64,000 nucleotides of DNA. Source: CAYPFY01 sp964410105. GTDB lineage: Bacteria; Bacteroidota; Ignavibacteria; UBA10030; SZUA-254. The position numbers and the translations under genes are program-made. A model generated the notes under the pieces. That model did no database searches. It was given only the letters and a program-made list of their open reading frames with translations, and was not told the DNA's origin. The stretch lies in NCBI GenBank assembly GCA_964410105.1, contig CAYPFY010000001.1, positions 248,001 to 312,000 on the forward strand, given 5' to 3'. Below, one piece after another: positions 50,790 to 61,400 of this stretch; the first letter of the stretch is position 1; each line of letters begins with the position of its first letter.

Positions 50790-51607
50790 AGGGGGAGGAC
50801 GAGGCGGAGCCGGGGACCGTCGGCCCCCTGCCCTACGGAGAGTTTCAGAGGGCCCTCTCCCTCGTCGTAGAACCGCGAGACGGCGAGGCCGGATACCGTC
50901 CCGATGCAGGCGCCCAGGAAAGTATCCGAAAGCCAGTGTTCGTCGTGATAGACCCGCGAGGCTGCTGTGAGGGCGGCCAGGGAGTATAATCCCGCCGTGG
51001 CAACCGGATTTCCGATCCTCGAGGAAAGGACGGACGAAACGGCAAACGCCACAGTTGAGTGGCCCGACGGGAGCGAATTCCTTTCATCGTTGAAAGAGAA
51101 GGGATGGAAATCGAGGTTCCCTGCTTCCCGATACGGGCGGCTTCTCCCCGCCGCCACCTTCAGAACTATGGTCGTGACGCCGGCAAAGGCGATCGATTCG
51201 AAAATCATCATCCCTGTTTTCCGCAGCTCCCCTTGGTGGAAGGCCAGCCCCCCCGCATAGCAGCCTCCCGCAAGGGCGAGTCCATAGACCTCCCTCCCGT
51301 ACTGTCGTCCCACCTCGAAGATATCGTTCCCTGCGGAGGATTGATTGCGCTGGGCCAGCGAACGAGCGGGTTCATCGAGACTAAAAAGAATCACCGTCCC
51401 TGTGGCCACTGCCCCCGCTGCTATCCAGCTCCCGCCGTCAAATCTAAGCGGCGAGCTGAAGAATCTTCCCGTATGGCACCAGAGGGTCTCGAGATCAGCG
51501 CGAAAAGTGGAGCCGGCCGATGTGGAATCTCCCTGCGCGGCCAGAGGCTGGGTTAATCCAAGGAGCAGGAACGAGGAAGCAAGTCGGAAGAAAATCATCG
51601 CGATCAT
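50786..51607 (-). CDS. PAP2-superfamily membrane-associated phosphatase
   Basis: 273 residues with a signal-like N-terminus (F-F-R-L-A-S-S-F-L-L-L-G-L, cleavage near L-A-A-Q) and several hydrophobic helices. All three PAP2 motifs are present: K-V-A-A-G-R-S-R-P, L-P-S-G-H-S-T, and S-R-V-Y-H-D-E-H-W-L-S-D. The family removes phosphate from lipid phosphates such as undecaprenyl-PP or phosphatidic acid in the periplasm; the substrate here is unknown. M4 is an alternative start. The 164-nt gap upstream shows nothing recognisable. Confidence 0.88.
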   Translation of the reverse strand: MIAMIFFRLASSFLLLGLTQPLAAQGDSTSAGSTFRADLETLWCHTGRFFSSPLRFDGGSWIAAGAVATGTVILFSLDEPARSLAQRNQSSAGNDIFEVGRQYGREVYGLALAGGCYAGGLAFHQGELRKTGMMIFESIAFAGVTTIVLKVAAGRSRPYREAGNLDFHPFSFNDERNSLPSGHSTVAFAVSSVLSSRIGNPVATAGLYSLAALTAASRVYHDEHWLSDTFLGACIGTVSGLAVSRFYDEGEGPLKLSVGQGADGPRLRLVLPL

Positions 51608-51771
51608 GGGAGGGCCTGCAACCGCAGGGCGCTCGCCTCCCGGGCGCGGCCCCCGGGGTCCCTGTCAGCCATGGACGGGGTCAAGCACCCCGGCACTACG
51701 GTCCCGGCACACAATGACCAAGGAATTGGACAAGGCATCCCCCGGTTTGGCGCATCCCGGCATGTAATGAT

Positions 51772-52173
51772 TCACGATATTTTCTGGCTTATTTCTACGA
51801 GGACGCCGTTCGTCGACTTTGGATGAAGGAAGGCAATCCAGCAGCCGCCGGCGCCGCGTCTGGGCATCTCATCGATAAGGATGAAACCTTCAGCCTTGAG
51901 CCGGGCGAGCTCCCGGTGGATATCGTCAACCTCGAATGAGAGGTGGTGTATGGATTCACCCCGCTTGTGCAGGAATTTTTCCACGGGCGAGCCCTCTGCG
52001 GTGGGTGCCGTCAGCTCGATCGAGGCGTCCCCGGCGATACGGATTGTGGCGACCTTCACCTTCTGATCCGCGACCGTCTCGGTCTCCGCCTCTCCGGCTC
52101 CCAGCAGCTTCCGGAATAGCCTGGTCGATTCTTCCAGGTTTTGTACCGCTATGCCAACATGCGACAGTTTCAT
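51772..52173 (-). CDS. mce: Methylmalonyl-CoA epimerase
   Basis: 133 residues, the normal length, of the vicinal-oxygen-chelate fold. It starts M-K-L-S-H-V-G-I-A-V with metal-binding His5, has E-L-T-A-P around 55, then G-E-S-I-H-H-L-S-F-E-V-D-D, and ends with N-G-V-L-V-E-I-S. It interconverts (R)- and (S)-methylmalonyl-CoA in propionate metabolism. It is the last gene of the secA-led operon, overlapping the EamA stop by 4 nt; no mutase gene is in view. Confidence 0.93.
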   Translation of the reverse strand: MKLSHVGIAVQNLEESTRLFRKLLGAGEAETETVADQKVKVATIRIAGDASIELTAPTAEGSPVEKFLHKRGESIHHLSFEVDDIHRELARLKAEGFILIDEMPRRGAGGCWIAFLHPKSTNGVLVEISQKIS

Positions 52174-53078
52174 GGCACGCCACGATGCGATTTGAGTTTT
52201 CCGAGAAGATCCCGCCCGTTTGACAGGAGAAGGCCGACAATCACGAGAGCGGATCCGCCGAAGACCGCCGGCGGAAGTTTCTCACCCAGCATCAGCGCCC
52301 CCAGGATGAGGGCGATCACCGGAATGACCGTCGAAATCAGGGAAAGGTATACCGCTTCGACCCGCTTGACCAGCCAGTAATAGACAGTGAACGTCACCAC
52401 GGTCCCCAGTGAGCCGAGGTAGAGGATCGATCCGATGCCCGGTGCATCCAGCCGGACGTCGCGGAAGTCCTCAAGGATAAGTGCCAAGCCGTACATGACG
52501 GGGATTCCGGCAATAATTCCTCCGGCGTTCATTGCCATGGGGTCAATGTGTTTTCCCTTCCTCTTGATGACCATGAGCGTGGCCCCCTGCATCAGGGTAC
52601 TCAACAGGACGGCGCCCATGGCAAGAGAGCTTGCCTCGCCCAGACGGACATCCGACCAGAAGATAAAAAGAATACCCAAGAATGCAAAGAGAATCCCGGT
52701 CATCTTATAGGCATTAAGCCGTTCGTCGGGCAGGAAATAGCGGGACATAACCGCGACGACGAACGGGAAGACGGCGAAGAGCACGGCCGTTAGACCCGAG
52801 GCGATGTAGAGTTCGCTCCAGTAGACGAGAGCGTAGGGGATGGAGAAGGAGAAAAGCCCGATGGTCACGTAGACGATTGCAGCATCGCGGTCAAGCGGGA
52901 TCCCAATCCTCCGGATGGCCAGGATGCATGCAAGGAGGACGAGTGCCACACTGAAGCGCAGCGCGACGCCGTAAAGGGGCGGAACGCTTCCGAGCCCAAG
53001 CCTGATCGCCAGCCACGTGGAGCCCCAGATCAGGGTGATCAGAATGATCCCGAGCGGAACGAGCGGCCTTTTCATCAC
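52170..53078 (-). CDS. EamA-family (DMT) membrane transporter
   Basis: 302 residues with about ten hydrophobic helices in two repeated halves, each an EamA domain: I-L-I-T-L-I-W-G-S-T-W-L-A-I-R-L-G-L in the first, and a second ending I-P-V-I-A-L-I-L-G-A-L-M-L-G-E-K-L. These are the glyco- and Glu-rich signatures of drug/metabolite transporters that export metabolites or amino acids; the substrate cannot be told. It is coupled by ATGA to the DUF1015 gene before it and to mce after it. Confidence 0.92.
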   Translation of the reverse strand: MMKRPLVPLGIILITLIWGSTWLAIRLGLGSVPPLYGVALRFSVALVLLACILAIRRIGIPLDRDAAIVYVTIGLFSFSIPYALVYWSELYIASGLTAVLFAVFPFVVAVMSRYFLPDERLNAYKMTGILFAFLGILFIFWSDVRLGEASSLAMGAVLLSTLMQGATLMVIKRKGKHIDPMAMNAGGIIAGIPVMYGLALILEDFRDVRLDAPGIGSILYLGSLGTVVTFTVYYWLVKRVEAVYLSLISTVIPVIALILGALMLGEKLPPAVFGGSALVIVGLLLSNGRDLLGKLKSHRGVP

Positions 53079-54325
53079 CAGTCCTGGAAAGAGTAGGTGA
53101 CCATTCCTGAGAGAAGTTTGGGATAAAAATACGTGGACTTTTGCGGCATGGTCAGCCCCGCCTCGGCCACTTCACGAACCTGATCGACGGGGGTCGCGTT
53201 GAGGAGAAATGCCGCCTGAGCTTTCCCCTCGGAGACGAGCGATGCGGCGCTGGTCACGTCCTTCACGTAGTCAAGATAGACTTTTCTCAGCTGGTCCTCG
53301 TTCGAAATTCCGAGAATTTTCTCGAGGATAACCGTGTGGAGTATTGCGACATCCAGCCCGGCCACGGCCTCGGGGGAGCCGGACCGGATAAGCAACGAGC
53401 GATCCTTCATTGTGAGCAGGTGCGAGGCTTTTTTTTGTATCAGGCCGAACGTCCCTCTCCCCCCTCGAACGAGTGCGGCTTCGAGATCATCCTGATCGTC
53501 AAAGTTTTTCAGGTGAAAATATCCACCGAGTTTTTTCAAAAACTCTGAACCATCAAAGGACGGCAGGCTGTGCAGGATCCTGTGCGTGGGCAAAATGACC
53601 AGACCCGGGTCGTTCATGCTGGCAAAATACATCGGGATGAATTCCGCCGGAGTCCCCGCGACGCCGGGGCTCGAATCCCGGTAGAGCAATGCCGTCTCAT
53701 AACGATGATGTCCGTCGGCAACGAAAACCCTTCTATCACGCAGAAAATCGGCGACAAGCTCGATCATCTCGGGATCGCTCACCCGCCACATCCTGTTTCG
53801 CACACCGTCAAACACCAGGTCGCGGTACGGTTGTTGGCGGGCATCCTGAAACGCCGCGTCGATCAGGCCGCCGGGATCGTTGTAAAGAGCCATGATCTGG
53901 CTGAACATCGCACCGGTCGCACGGAAGAGTTTCAGCCGGTCCTCTTTCGGACCCGGAAGGGTCTTCTCGTGGGGCATGATGGTCCCTTTCCCGAAACCCT
54001 CAAGCCGGCAGGCGGCGATAAACCCCCTCCGGCGCAGCCGGCGGCCATCAGGCAGCGTAAAATCCTGGGCGAGAAGATACAACGACGGCATCGGGTCCCT
54101 CACGAATATCCCGGACTGCATCCACTCGGAGAGCTTTTGCGCGGCGGCGCTGTACGGTTCCTCCTCGCGCCCGAGGATCAGCCGGATGACGTTCGCGGGA
54201 TGGCGGTCGTAGAGTTCGGACTGCTGCTCCGGCGAAATCACGTCATAGGGAGGCGCGACCACGTCTGCCATAGGAACCCGCAGGGGGTCGTAGAGTATTC
54301 CTCTGAACGGTCTTATGAGCGGCAC
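53075..54325 (-). CDS. DUF1015 family protein
   Basis: 416 residues, full length for the family. It starts L-I-R-P-F-R-G-I-L-Y-D-P and has V-V-A-P-P-Y-D-V-I-S-P-E-Q, then R-R-G-F-I-A-A-C-R-L, H-E-K-T-L-P-G-P-K-E-D-R and F-V-A-D-G-H-H-R-Y-E-T-A, all strongly conserved in DUF1015. A soluble protein with no assigned reaction. The last part carries M-P-Q-K-S-T-Y-F-Y-P-K, also typical. It lies 4 nt after the GT39 gene. Confidence 0.93.
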   Translation of the reverse strand: MPLIRPFRGILYDPLRVPMADVVAPPYDVISPEQQSELYDRHPANVIRLILGREEEPYSAAAQKLSEWMQSGIFVRDPMPSLYLLAQDFTLPDGRRLRRRGFIAACRLEGFGKGTIMPHEKTLPGPKEDRLKLFRATGAMFSQIMALYNDPGGLIDAAFQDARQQPYRDLVFDGVRNRMWRVSDPEMIELVADFLRDRRVFVADGHHRYETALLYRDSSPGVAGTPAEFIPMYFASMNDPGLVILPTHRILHSLPSFDGSEFLKKLGGYFHLKNFDDQDDLEAALVRGGRGTFGLIQKKASHLLTMKDRSLLIRSGSPEAVAGLDVAILHTVILEKILGISNEDQLRKVYLDYVKDVTSAASLVSEGKAQAAFLLNATPVDQVREVAEAGLTMPQKSTYFYPKLLSGMVTYSFQDW

Positions 54326-54329
54326 GGCA

Positions 54330-55847
54330 TCACATCAGATACTGGTAGACGGTGACTTTGGCGTCGTACCCGGGGCGATGAAGAATGAGGGATTTAATGC
54401 GCCGGTACTCTTCATCAATGGGCACATACTTCCGCGTGCCCTCAAGTTTTCCCCGGCTGGCCAGATACCCGACGATCTCGGCCCGCACCTCCGGCTCCGT
54501 CGATTCCCTGCCTGTGAGGATGAGGTACACCCTCACCGGTCGGTTTTCTGCCGACATCGAATCGACCGCCCGTGATAGGTCGGGGACGCTTTCCGGTCTC
54601 AGCATGACGGGATAACTCCCTTCCCCCTCACTCTTCCGGTAAAACTCATAAGAGATGCTCTCATCGGATATGACCACCCCGCCGGAATCCTTTAAGTCCC
54701 GCAGGACCTCCTTCCACGGCGAGGCATAGACCGGCATGAGGAAGTGCCGGTTCATGGCCCAGTGGACGTCTCCGACCAGATTCACAAGGAGCAGAGCCCC
54801 CAGCATCATGCCGCGGATCCATCGCTCGGGGGTGGCAGAAAGGATCTGGCCACAGAGAATGAAAACGAAGGGCAGGGCGAACAGGGTCCTCGACGGTGTA
54901 TAGATGAAGCTTGTCCGCGAAGCGAAATACGTTGTTATGAAGGAGGTGAACAGTACCCCCAGCAAGACAACGCTCGACGAATAAAACCCCGCGCTCCCCC
55001 GCGGAAGGTATCCCCGCTTGAGGACCAGCAGCAGAACGAAGAGAAGTACTGCCAGCCCGAACATCCCCGCCGCCTCGAACGGGTAGGTCATCTCGCCGAA
55101 CAGGAATGCGTAGGCGCTGTAGAGACATTTCAGCGGAATCGCCAGCGGAGAATTGTTGAAGTCGGCTATCCTCGGCGCTTCGCCCAACGCCTGGAGCTGT
55201 CGGGGCACGATGGTCACCCACGGGAGGAATGTGATAAAGGCGGCGAATCCGATCAGAAGCCACCCTGCGAGAAGTTTTCGCTCCTTCACTATCACGTACA
55301 GAAGGTGAACCAGGATGATGACCGACGAGGGATAGTCGGTGTAGAGCAGGGCCGAATACGTCGCCAGGAGCGAAAGGCGGCTCTTCCACTCGGGACTCCT
55401 GACATACCAGAGAAATGCCGAGGAGGAAAGTACTACCAGGCAGGCGGCAAGCAGGTAATACCGAAGCATCGGCATGAAGAGCCAGAGCTCGCTTGAGAGC
55501 GCGAAGAGAATCCAGGGTTGGTTGCCCGGGGAGGGCGCGAGCCGCCTGAACAGCCTTAGGGATACAAATAGCAGAAGAGCTCCCTGCAGCCCCTGAAACA
55601 CTCTCAGAAAAAGCTCGGATGAACCGACAAGAGAGACCCACCCCTTGAGAAGGAGGAAATACGCCGGGGGGTGGTAATCGGCTGCGACGGACGAAATCAC
55701 CCTGTCGAGCGGGACCGAAGAATACGAGATGCTCAGAATTTCGTCTCCCCAGAGGCTTTTGGTGAGAATCGCGAGAGCCGTGACCACGGCCGGGACGGCG
55801 ACGATCACGAGCCATTCCCTTGAGCGGATGTCGTGCTCGAGCGTCAT
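54330..55847 (-). CDS. GT39-like polyprenyl-phosphate glycosyltransferase
   Basis: About 505 residues from the ATG at 55847, which overlaps the era stop (ATGA). An integral membrane protein with about 10-11 TM helices. The first periplasmic loop has the acidic motif S-L-W-G-D-E-I-L-S-I-S-Y followed by Y-H-P-P-A-Y-F-L-L-L, as in ArnT/PMT-type glycosyltransferases that take sugars from polyprenyl-phosphate carriers. The C-terminal periplasmic domain (about 400-505) is alpha/beta. The acceptor could be lipid A, glycan or protein. No other glycosylation genes are near. Confidence 0.85.
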   Translation of the reverse strand: MTLEHDIRSREWLVIVAVPAVVTALAILTKSLWGDEILSISYSSVPLDRVISSVAADYHPPAYFLLLKGWVSLVGSSELFLRVFQGLQGALLLFVSLRLFRRLAPSPGNQPWILFALSSELWLFMPMLRYYLLAACLVVLSSSAFLWYVRSPEWKSRLSLLATYSALLYTDYPSSVIILVHLLYVIVKERKLLAGWLLIGFAAFITFLPWVTIVPRQLQALGEAPRIADFNNSPLAIPLKCLYSAYAFLFGEMTYPFEAAGMFGLAVLLFVLLLVLKRGYLPRGSAGFYSSSVVLLGVLFTSFITTYFASRTSFIYTPSRTLFALPFVFILCGQILSATPERWIRGMMLGALLLVNLVGDVHWAMNRHFLMPVYASPWKEVLRDLKDSGGVVISDESISYEFYRKSEGEGSYPVMLRPESVPDLSRAVDSMSAENRPVRVYLILTGRESTEPEVRAEIVGYLASRGKLEGTRKYVPIDEEYRRIKSLILHRPGYDAKVTVYQYLM

Positions 55848-56743
55848 GAGAGAGGATATCCGAGTCGACGGAGCCACGCATCCTTTTCTCTCCAGCGCTC
55901 CCGCACTTTCACATGCAGTTCGAGAAATACTCCCCGGCCCAGAAATTTCTCTATATCCGCCCGTGAGGATTTCCCGATTTCCCTTAGAGCTCTCCCCTCC
56001 TTCCCGATCAGGATCGCCTTTTGCGAATCACGCTCGACATAGATCTCGGCATTGATGACGTCTTTTTTTCCTTCCGCTTCCGTAAACGAGATGATATCGA
56101 CCGTCGTGGAGTAGGGGACTTCCTCACGGAAATAGGCAAAGATCTTTTCCCGGATGATTTCGGCCACAAAGAACCGTTCCGGCTGCTCACTCACAACGTC
56201 CGGGGGAAAAAATGGAGGGTGCTCCGGAAGCTCCGCCGCGATGCTATCGATGAGTTCTGCCGTCCCGTCTGCCTTCAGGGCGGACACCGGAAATACCTCC
56301 TTGAACGGGAAGAGCGCCGAGAAGGAGGCGATCACCGGAAGCATACGGGTTTTCGGGACCAGGTCGGCTTTATTGATGACAAGGTAAACCCTCTTGGCGG
56401 GCGGATCGAGAGAGTTCAGGGCCTCGGCGCTTTTGTTGCCGGGATGCGAACCATCGATCATGAAGAGGATGAGATCGGCGTCTTCGATGGCGGCCCTGGC
56501 GGATTTCATCATCGCTTCGTGGAGCCTGTACCGGGGCTTCAGAAGACCGGGAGTGTCGAGGAAGACGATCTGAAAGGAGGGCCGGGATAGGATTCCGATG
56601 ATCTTATGACGGGTAGTCTGCGGCTTGTCGGTGACGATCGAAATCTTCTGCCCCACCAGAGTGTTCATCAACGTCGATTTCCCGACGTTCGGCTCCCCGA
56701 TGATCGCCACGTAGCCGGTCCGGAAGGGTGTTTCCGCACTCAT
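55844..56743 (-). CDS. era: GTPase Era
   Basis: 299 residues. 30S-assembly GTPase binding the 3' end of 16S rRNA. G motifs: G1 G-E-P-N-V-G-K-S-T (about 16-24), G2 T-T-R-H-K, G3 D-T-P-G-L, G4 N-K-A-D. The C-terminal KH domain has E-R-D-S-Q-K-A-I-L-I-G-K-E-G and ends F-L-E-L-H-V-K-V-R-E-R-W. The ATG overlaps the amidase stop by 1 nt. Confidence 0.97.
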   Translation of the reverse strand: MSAETPFRTGYVAIIGEPNVGKSTLMNTLVGQKISIVTDKPQTTRHKIIGILSRPSFQIVFLDTPGLLKPRYRLHEAMMKSARAAIEDADLILFMIDGSHPGNKSAEALNSLDPPAKRVYLVINKADLVPKTRMLPVIASFSALFPFKEVFPVSALKADGTAELIDSIAAELPEHPPFFPPDVVSEQPERFFVAEIIREKIFAYFREEVPYSTTVDIISFTEAEGKKDVINAEIYVERDSQKAILIGKEGRALREIGKSSRADIEKFLGRGVFLELHVKVRERWREKDAWLRRLGYPLS

Positions 56744-58401
56744 CAGCGGAAGAGATCGGGGTGCCTTCGGTGGTAACCGGTCGCCTTCTGGTAGAGGGCG
56801 GCGGCGGCGAGCAGGCGTCCTTCATCGAAAAGATTGCCCATGAAGCAGATGCTTGTGGGCAGGCCCTTGCTGCTAAAACCGTTGGGCAGAACCACGCACG
56901 GGTGTCCTGTGAGATTGGTGAGCAGAAGGTTGTCACCCTCGAAAGAGGGAGCGAGATAGAAATCCACATCGGTGAGGATTTTTTGCATTTCCCCTATGAT
57001 CTCGTAGCGTATCCGGTTCGCCTGGATATATTCGACAGCCGGGATGAACCGCGAAGCCCTCAAGACGTTCGGCCAGGCATCCTTGATCTGCCGGACCAGG
57101 AGATCATCCCGGCCGCTCCGGGTGAGCTGATCAAAGGCCGCCCCCGCTTCGGCCGACAGGATGATGTTCAGATCGCCCGTCGGGTAGTTTTTCGGGAGTC
57201 CTATCGGAATAAGAGTCGCCCCGAGGCTCCGGAGGACGGCGAAGGTTGAGTCGTTGTGCGATTTCTCTTTCACGCTGTCGAAATCGCTTTTCAGAAAACC
57301 CACCCTCACGTCCTTCAGTGAATAATGGCCGGGGTAAGTGAAAGGCGCGTCAAAGACGGTCTGATCCAGGCCGTCCGGGCCGTAAATCGCATTGAAGACG
57401 ATCGCGCAATCTTCAGCCGAGCGGCCTATGGGACCGATCTTGTCCATCGACCAGCTCAGGGCCATTGCGCCATGCCGGCTCACCCTCCCGTACGTCGGTC
57501 TCAGGCCGGTCACGCCGCAGACTGTTGATGGCGACACGATGGAGCCCCAGGTTTCCGTCCCGATTGCGAATCCCACAAGTCCCGCCGACGTGGCGGACGC
57601 CGAGCCGGCGGAGGAGCCGCTCGAGCCTTTCGACGTATCCCACGGATTGCGGGTGGTTCCCCCGAACCAGACATCCCCCCAGGCGAGCTCTCCCATGGAG
57701 AGCTTGGCGAGGAGGATCGCTCCTGCCGAATCGAGCCGCTTGATGACCGTGGCGTCCTCATCGAAAATTTGATCCCGGAAGGGGACCGAGCCCCATGTCG
57801 TCCGAGCTCCCCGGGTCGAGAGAAGGTCCTTTGCCCCGTACGGAATGCCGTGAAGGAGGCCGCGGTATTTCCCGTTGCGAATCTCATCGTCGGCCTTTCT
57901 GGCCTGCGCCAGAGCCCTGTCCTCCAAGAGTGTGATGACGCAGTGAAGACTCGGGTCATAGCGCTTGAGGCGCCCGATATACATCCGGGTCAATTCTTCC
58001 GAGGTCACTTTGCGGGTCTTGATCAGAGTGGCAAGCTGCGCGATCGAGGCAAATGCCAGATCCTCGGTCCGGTCCGGCAGGGGCAGGGCCTCTCCCTTCA
58101 GAGTCGGGAAAGGCGTGTGTTTCCTTTGAAATTGAAAGCCGGGAGGAAGGGGATTGAATTCAAGCGCCGGCGGGACGGAATTGGGGATCTCCCGGTTCCT
58201 AATCGCCTGGAAATTCTTCAGCTGGTCGCTAAGCGCGTCGAGCATTGAATCCCGCTTGGCGTCGGCGAAGCTGAGGCCGAAGAGTTTCTCAGCGCCGACG
58301 AGCATCTCCCGCGTAACGGGATTTGCCGGTCCGGACCGCATGAACGACAGGATTAGAAGGAATCCCCCCGCGGCAAGAGAGACCGTGGCGATCCGGCGCA
58401 C
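56743..58401 (-). CDS. Amidase-signature family hydrolase
   Basis: 552 residues with an N-terminal hydrophobic segment (about 6-20), so probably exported or membrane-anchored. The Ser-Ser-Lys triad is complete: Lys in P-Y-G-A-K-D-L-L, the cis-Ser in T-E-T-W-G-S-I-V-S-P-S, and the nucleophile in the G-S-S-A-G-S-A-S-A glycine-serine loop. An extra N-terminal region of about 130 residues precedes the catalytic part, as in stand-alone amidases rather than GatA; gatB/gatC are absent. The substrate is unknown. It follows secA after 3 nt. Confidence 0.9.
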   Translation of the reverse strand: MRRIATVSLAAGGFLLILSFMRSGPANPVTREMLVGAEKLFGLSFADAKRDSMLDALSDQLKNFQAIRNREIPNSVPPALEFNPLPPGFQFQRKHTPFPTLKGEALPLPDRTEDLAFASIAQLATLIKTRKVTSEELTRMYIGRLKRYDPSLHCVITLLEDRALAQARKADDEIRNGKYRGLLHGIPYGAKDLLSTRGARTTWGSVPFRDQIFDEDATVIKRLDSAGAILLAKLSMGELAWGDVWFGGTTRNPWDTSKGSSGSSAGSASATSAGLVGFAIGTETWGSIVSPSTVCGVTGLRPTYGRVSRHGAMALSWSMDKIGPIGRSAEDCAIVFNAIYGPDGLDQTVFDAPFTYPGHYSLKDVRVGFLKSDFDSVKEKSHNDSTFAVLRSLGATLIPIGLPKNYPTGDLNIILSAEAGAAFDQLTRSGRDDLLVRQIKDAWPNVLRASRFIPAVEYIQANRIRYEIIGEMQKILTDVDFYLAPSFEGDNLLLTNLTGHPCVVLPNGFSSKGLPTSICFMGNLFDEGRLLAAAALYQKATGYHRRHPDLFR

Positions 58402-58404
58402 CCC

Positions 58405-61400
58405 CTACCTTCCGTGACAGTTCTTGTACTTCTTCCCGCTCCCGCAGGGACAGGGATCATTCCTGCCGACTTTCTCCCCCACACGGATCGGCTGGGGTTT
58501 TGTGGCCGGGGGTCCGCCCCCCTGCCTCGACCTCTCTTCTCCCTGCGCCGGCTCACGGTTGGGCTGGAATCCCATCCCCTGTGAGGAGGCGTGGCTCAAG
58601 GTCATTTGCTGGGGACGCTGGGCTCTCGGGAGCCGGCGGGCCGGCACAGGTTCGGCAGACTGGGGGAAGAGCTTGAAGACCAGATTCAGCATCTCGTTGG
58701 AGAGCATATCGAGAAGCTCGACGAACATGTTGAATGCTTCCGTCTTATATTCGACGATCGGATCCTTCTGGCCATAGGCCCGGAGGTGAATCCCTTCCTT
58801 CAAATCGTCCATCTCCCGGAGGTGATCCTTCCACCTCTCGTCGATGACCTGCAACGAAACCATCCTTTCGAGTTCGGCGAGGCTTTCCGGTCCGATGCGC
58901 TCCTCCTTGCGCTTATAGAATTCCATCGCTGCTTTCAGGACGGAGTCGCGGACCCCCTCCTTGCCGAGCTTCTGCCAGTCGGACGGATCGATCGTGAAAT
59001 CTATGAGAAAATTGGTTCTGAGTTCCTCCCGGAGCAGGGGGATATCCCCCTGGTCGTAATGCTTATCGACGAGTTTATCGATGAATTCGGTCAGCATCTC
59101 GAAAATATCCTCACGAAGCCTTTCTCCGAGGAGGGCATGTCTGCGCCGGGAATAGATCACCTCGCGCTGCTGATTCATCACATTATCGTATTCAAGCAGG
59201 CGCTTCCGGATGGCAAAATTGTTCTCCTCCACCTTTTTCTGAGCACGCTGGACGGACCGGGTGATCATCGGGTGCTGGATCACATCCCCTTCCTTCAGGC
59301 CGAGGCGGTCCATGATCCTGGCGATGCGGTCGCTGCCGAAGAGCCTCATCAGATCGTCCTCGAGGGAGAGATAGAACTTCGAGGATCCGGGGTCTCCCTG
59401 TCTGCCTGCGCGTCCCCTGAGCTGCCGGTCGATGCGGCGCGCCTCATGGCGCTCCGTGCCGATGATATGGAGGCCTCCGGCGGGGGCCACCCCCGGCCCC
59501 AGTTTGATATCGGTTCCGCGTCCCGCCATGTTTGTGGCGATGGTCACTCCTCCGGGCAGGCCTGCGTGCGCGACGATCTCCGCCTCCCGCTGATGCTGCT
59601 TCGCGTTGAGGACGTTGTGGGGGATGCCCTGCCGTTTGAGCATCCTGCTCAGCGTTTCCGATACCTCGACGCTCGTCGTCCCGACCAGCACCGGGCGGCC
59701 GGCCTTCCGGAGATCTTCGATCTCGGTCATCAGCGCATTGTATTTTTCGCGCTTCGTCTTGTAGATGACGTCGTCCGTGTCGTCCCGGATCATTTCCTTG
59801 TTCGTGGGGACAACCACGACGTCAAGCTTGTAAATCTCAAAAAACTCAGACGCTTCCGTTTCGGCTGTTCCGGTCATGCCCGCCAGCTTCTTGTAAAGGC
59901 GGAAATAATTCTGCAGTGTGATGGTCGCAAGAGTCTGCATGTCCCTTTCGACCTTCACGCCCTCCTTCGCTTCGATGGCCTGGTGGAGACCGTCGGAATA
60001 CCGGCGGCCGGGGAGCAATCGACCCGTGAATTCGTCGACGATCATGACCTTCCCGTCGTCGGATACGACGTACTCGTCGTCTTTATCATAGAGGGAGTAG
60101 GCGCGGAGAAGCTGTGTGACGGTATGGATGCGGTCGCTCTTCTCGGCATATAAGAGATTGAGTTCATCCTTCATCCGCTGCTTGTCGGCGGCTGAGAGAG
60201 ACTCATTCCCTTCGATCACGGCGACCTCCGTCCCCACATCCGGGAGGATGAAGAAATCCTTGTCCCCCGCGCTCCCGGCGAGAAGCTCCCTCCCCTTCTC
60301 AGAGAGATTGATCGAGTGGTCCTTTTCATCGATCGCGTAGTACAGTTCGTCGTCGATTTCATGCATCCGCCGCGACTGGTCCCGGAGGTATTCCATTTCG
60401 GTCTGCTGCATCAGCCTCTTGTTGCCCGGCTCGCTCAGCATCTTCATGAGCCGCTTGTGCTTGGGAAGGCCGCGATAGGCGCGCAGGATCTCTACGCCCG
60501 CCTCTTCCTCTTTCGCCCCGGCAAGGTGCTGTTCCGCCTCGGCGACGATCTTCGTAACGTAATTGCGCTGGGCCGAGACGAGCCTCTCCACCCGGGGCTT
60601 CATTTCCGCAAACTTGTGGTCTTCCGCCTTGACCGGACCGCTGATAATGAGAGGCGTCCGCGCCTCGTCGATGAGAACGGAGTCGACTTCGTCGACGATG
60701 GCATAGTAATATTCCCTGTGGACCAGGTCGTCGGGAGAGATGACCATGTTGTCGCGCAGGTAGTCGAACCCGAATTCGTTGTTCGTGCCGTAGGTTATAT
60801 CGCACGCGTATTGCGTTCGGCGCTGGATGGAATCCATCTGTGACTGTATGCAGCCGACGGTGAGCCCCAGGAATTCAAAAACCTTGCCCATCCACTGGCT
60901 GTCGCGCAGGGCAAGGTAGTCATTGACCGTCACCAGGTGAACTCCACGCCCGGGGAGGGCGTTCAGGTACAAGGGAAGGGTCGCCACGAGGGTCTTCCCT
61001 TCCCCGGTGGCCATCTCCGCGATCTTGCCTTCATGGAGCACGACGCCGCCTATGAGCTGCACGTCGAACGGCACCATATCCCAGACGATTTTGTGGCCTG
61101 TCACTTCCCAGGACTGGCCCACAAGTCTTCTGCAGGCCTCTTTCACAACGGCATAGGCCTGTGTGAGGAGCTCATCCAGTGCACCCTTTGTGGCCTCACC
61201 CAGTGCCTTCTTGACCTCCTCGATCCGGTCGTAGATACCTTCCCTCTCCTGGAGTGGAAGGTCGTTCTGCTTGAGCTGATCCCTGAGCGAGGTGATTTCA
61301 AGATCAAACTCACCTGTGGCCTCCTTGATCCGGTCCCGGAATTCCTGAGTCTTGCCCCTAAGCTCTTCGTCAGAGAGCCTGGCAAATTCCGAAGCATGCT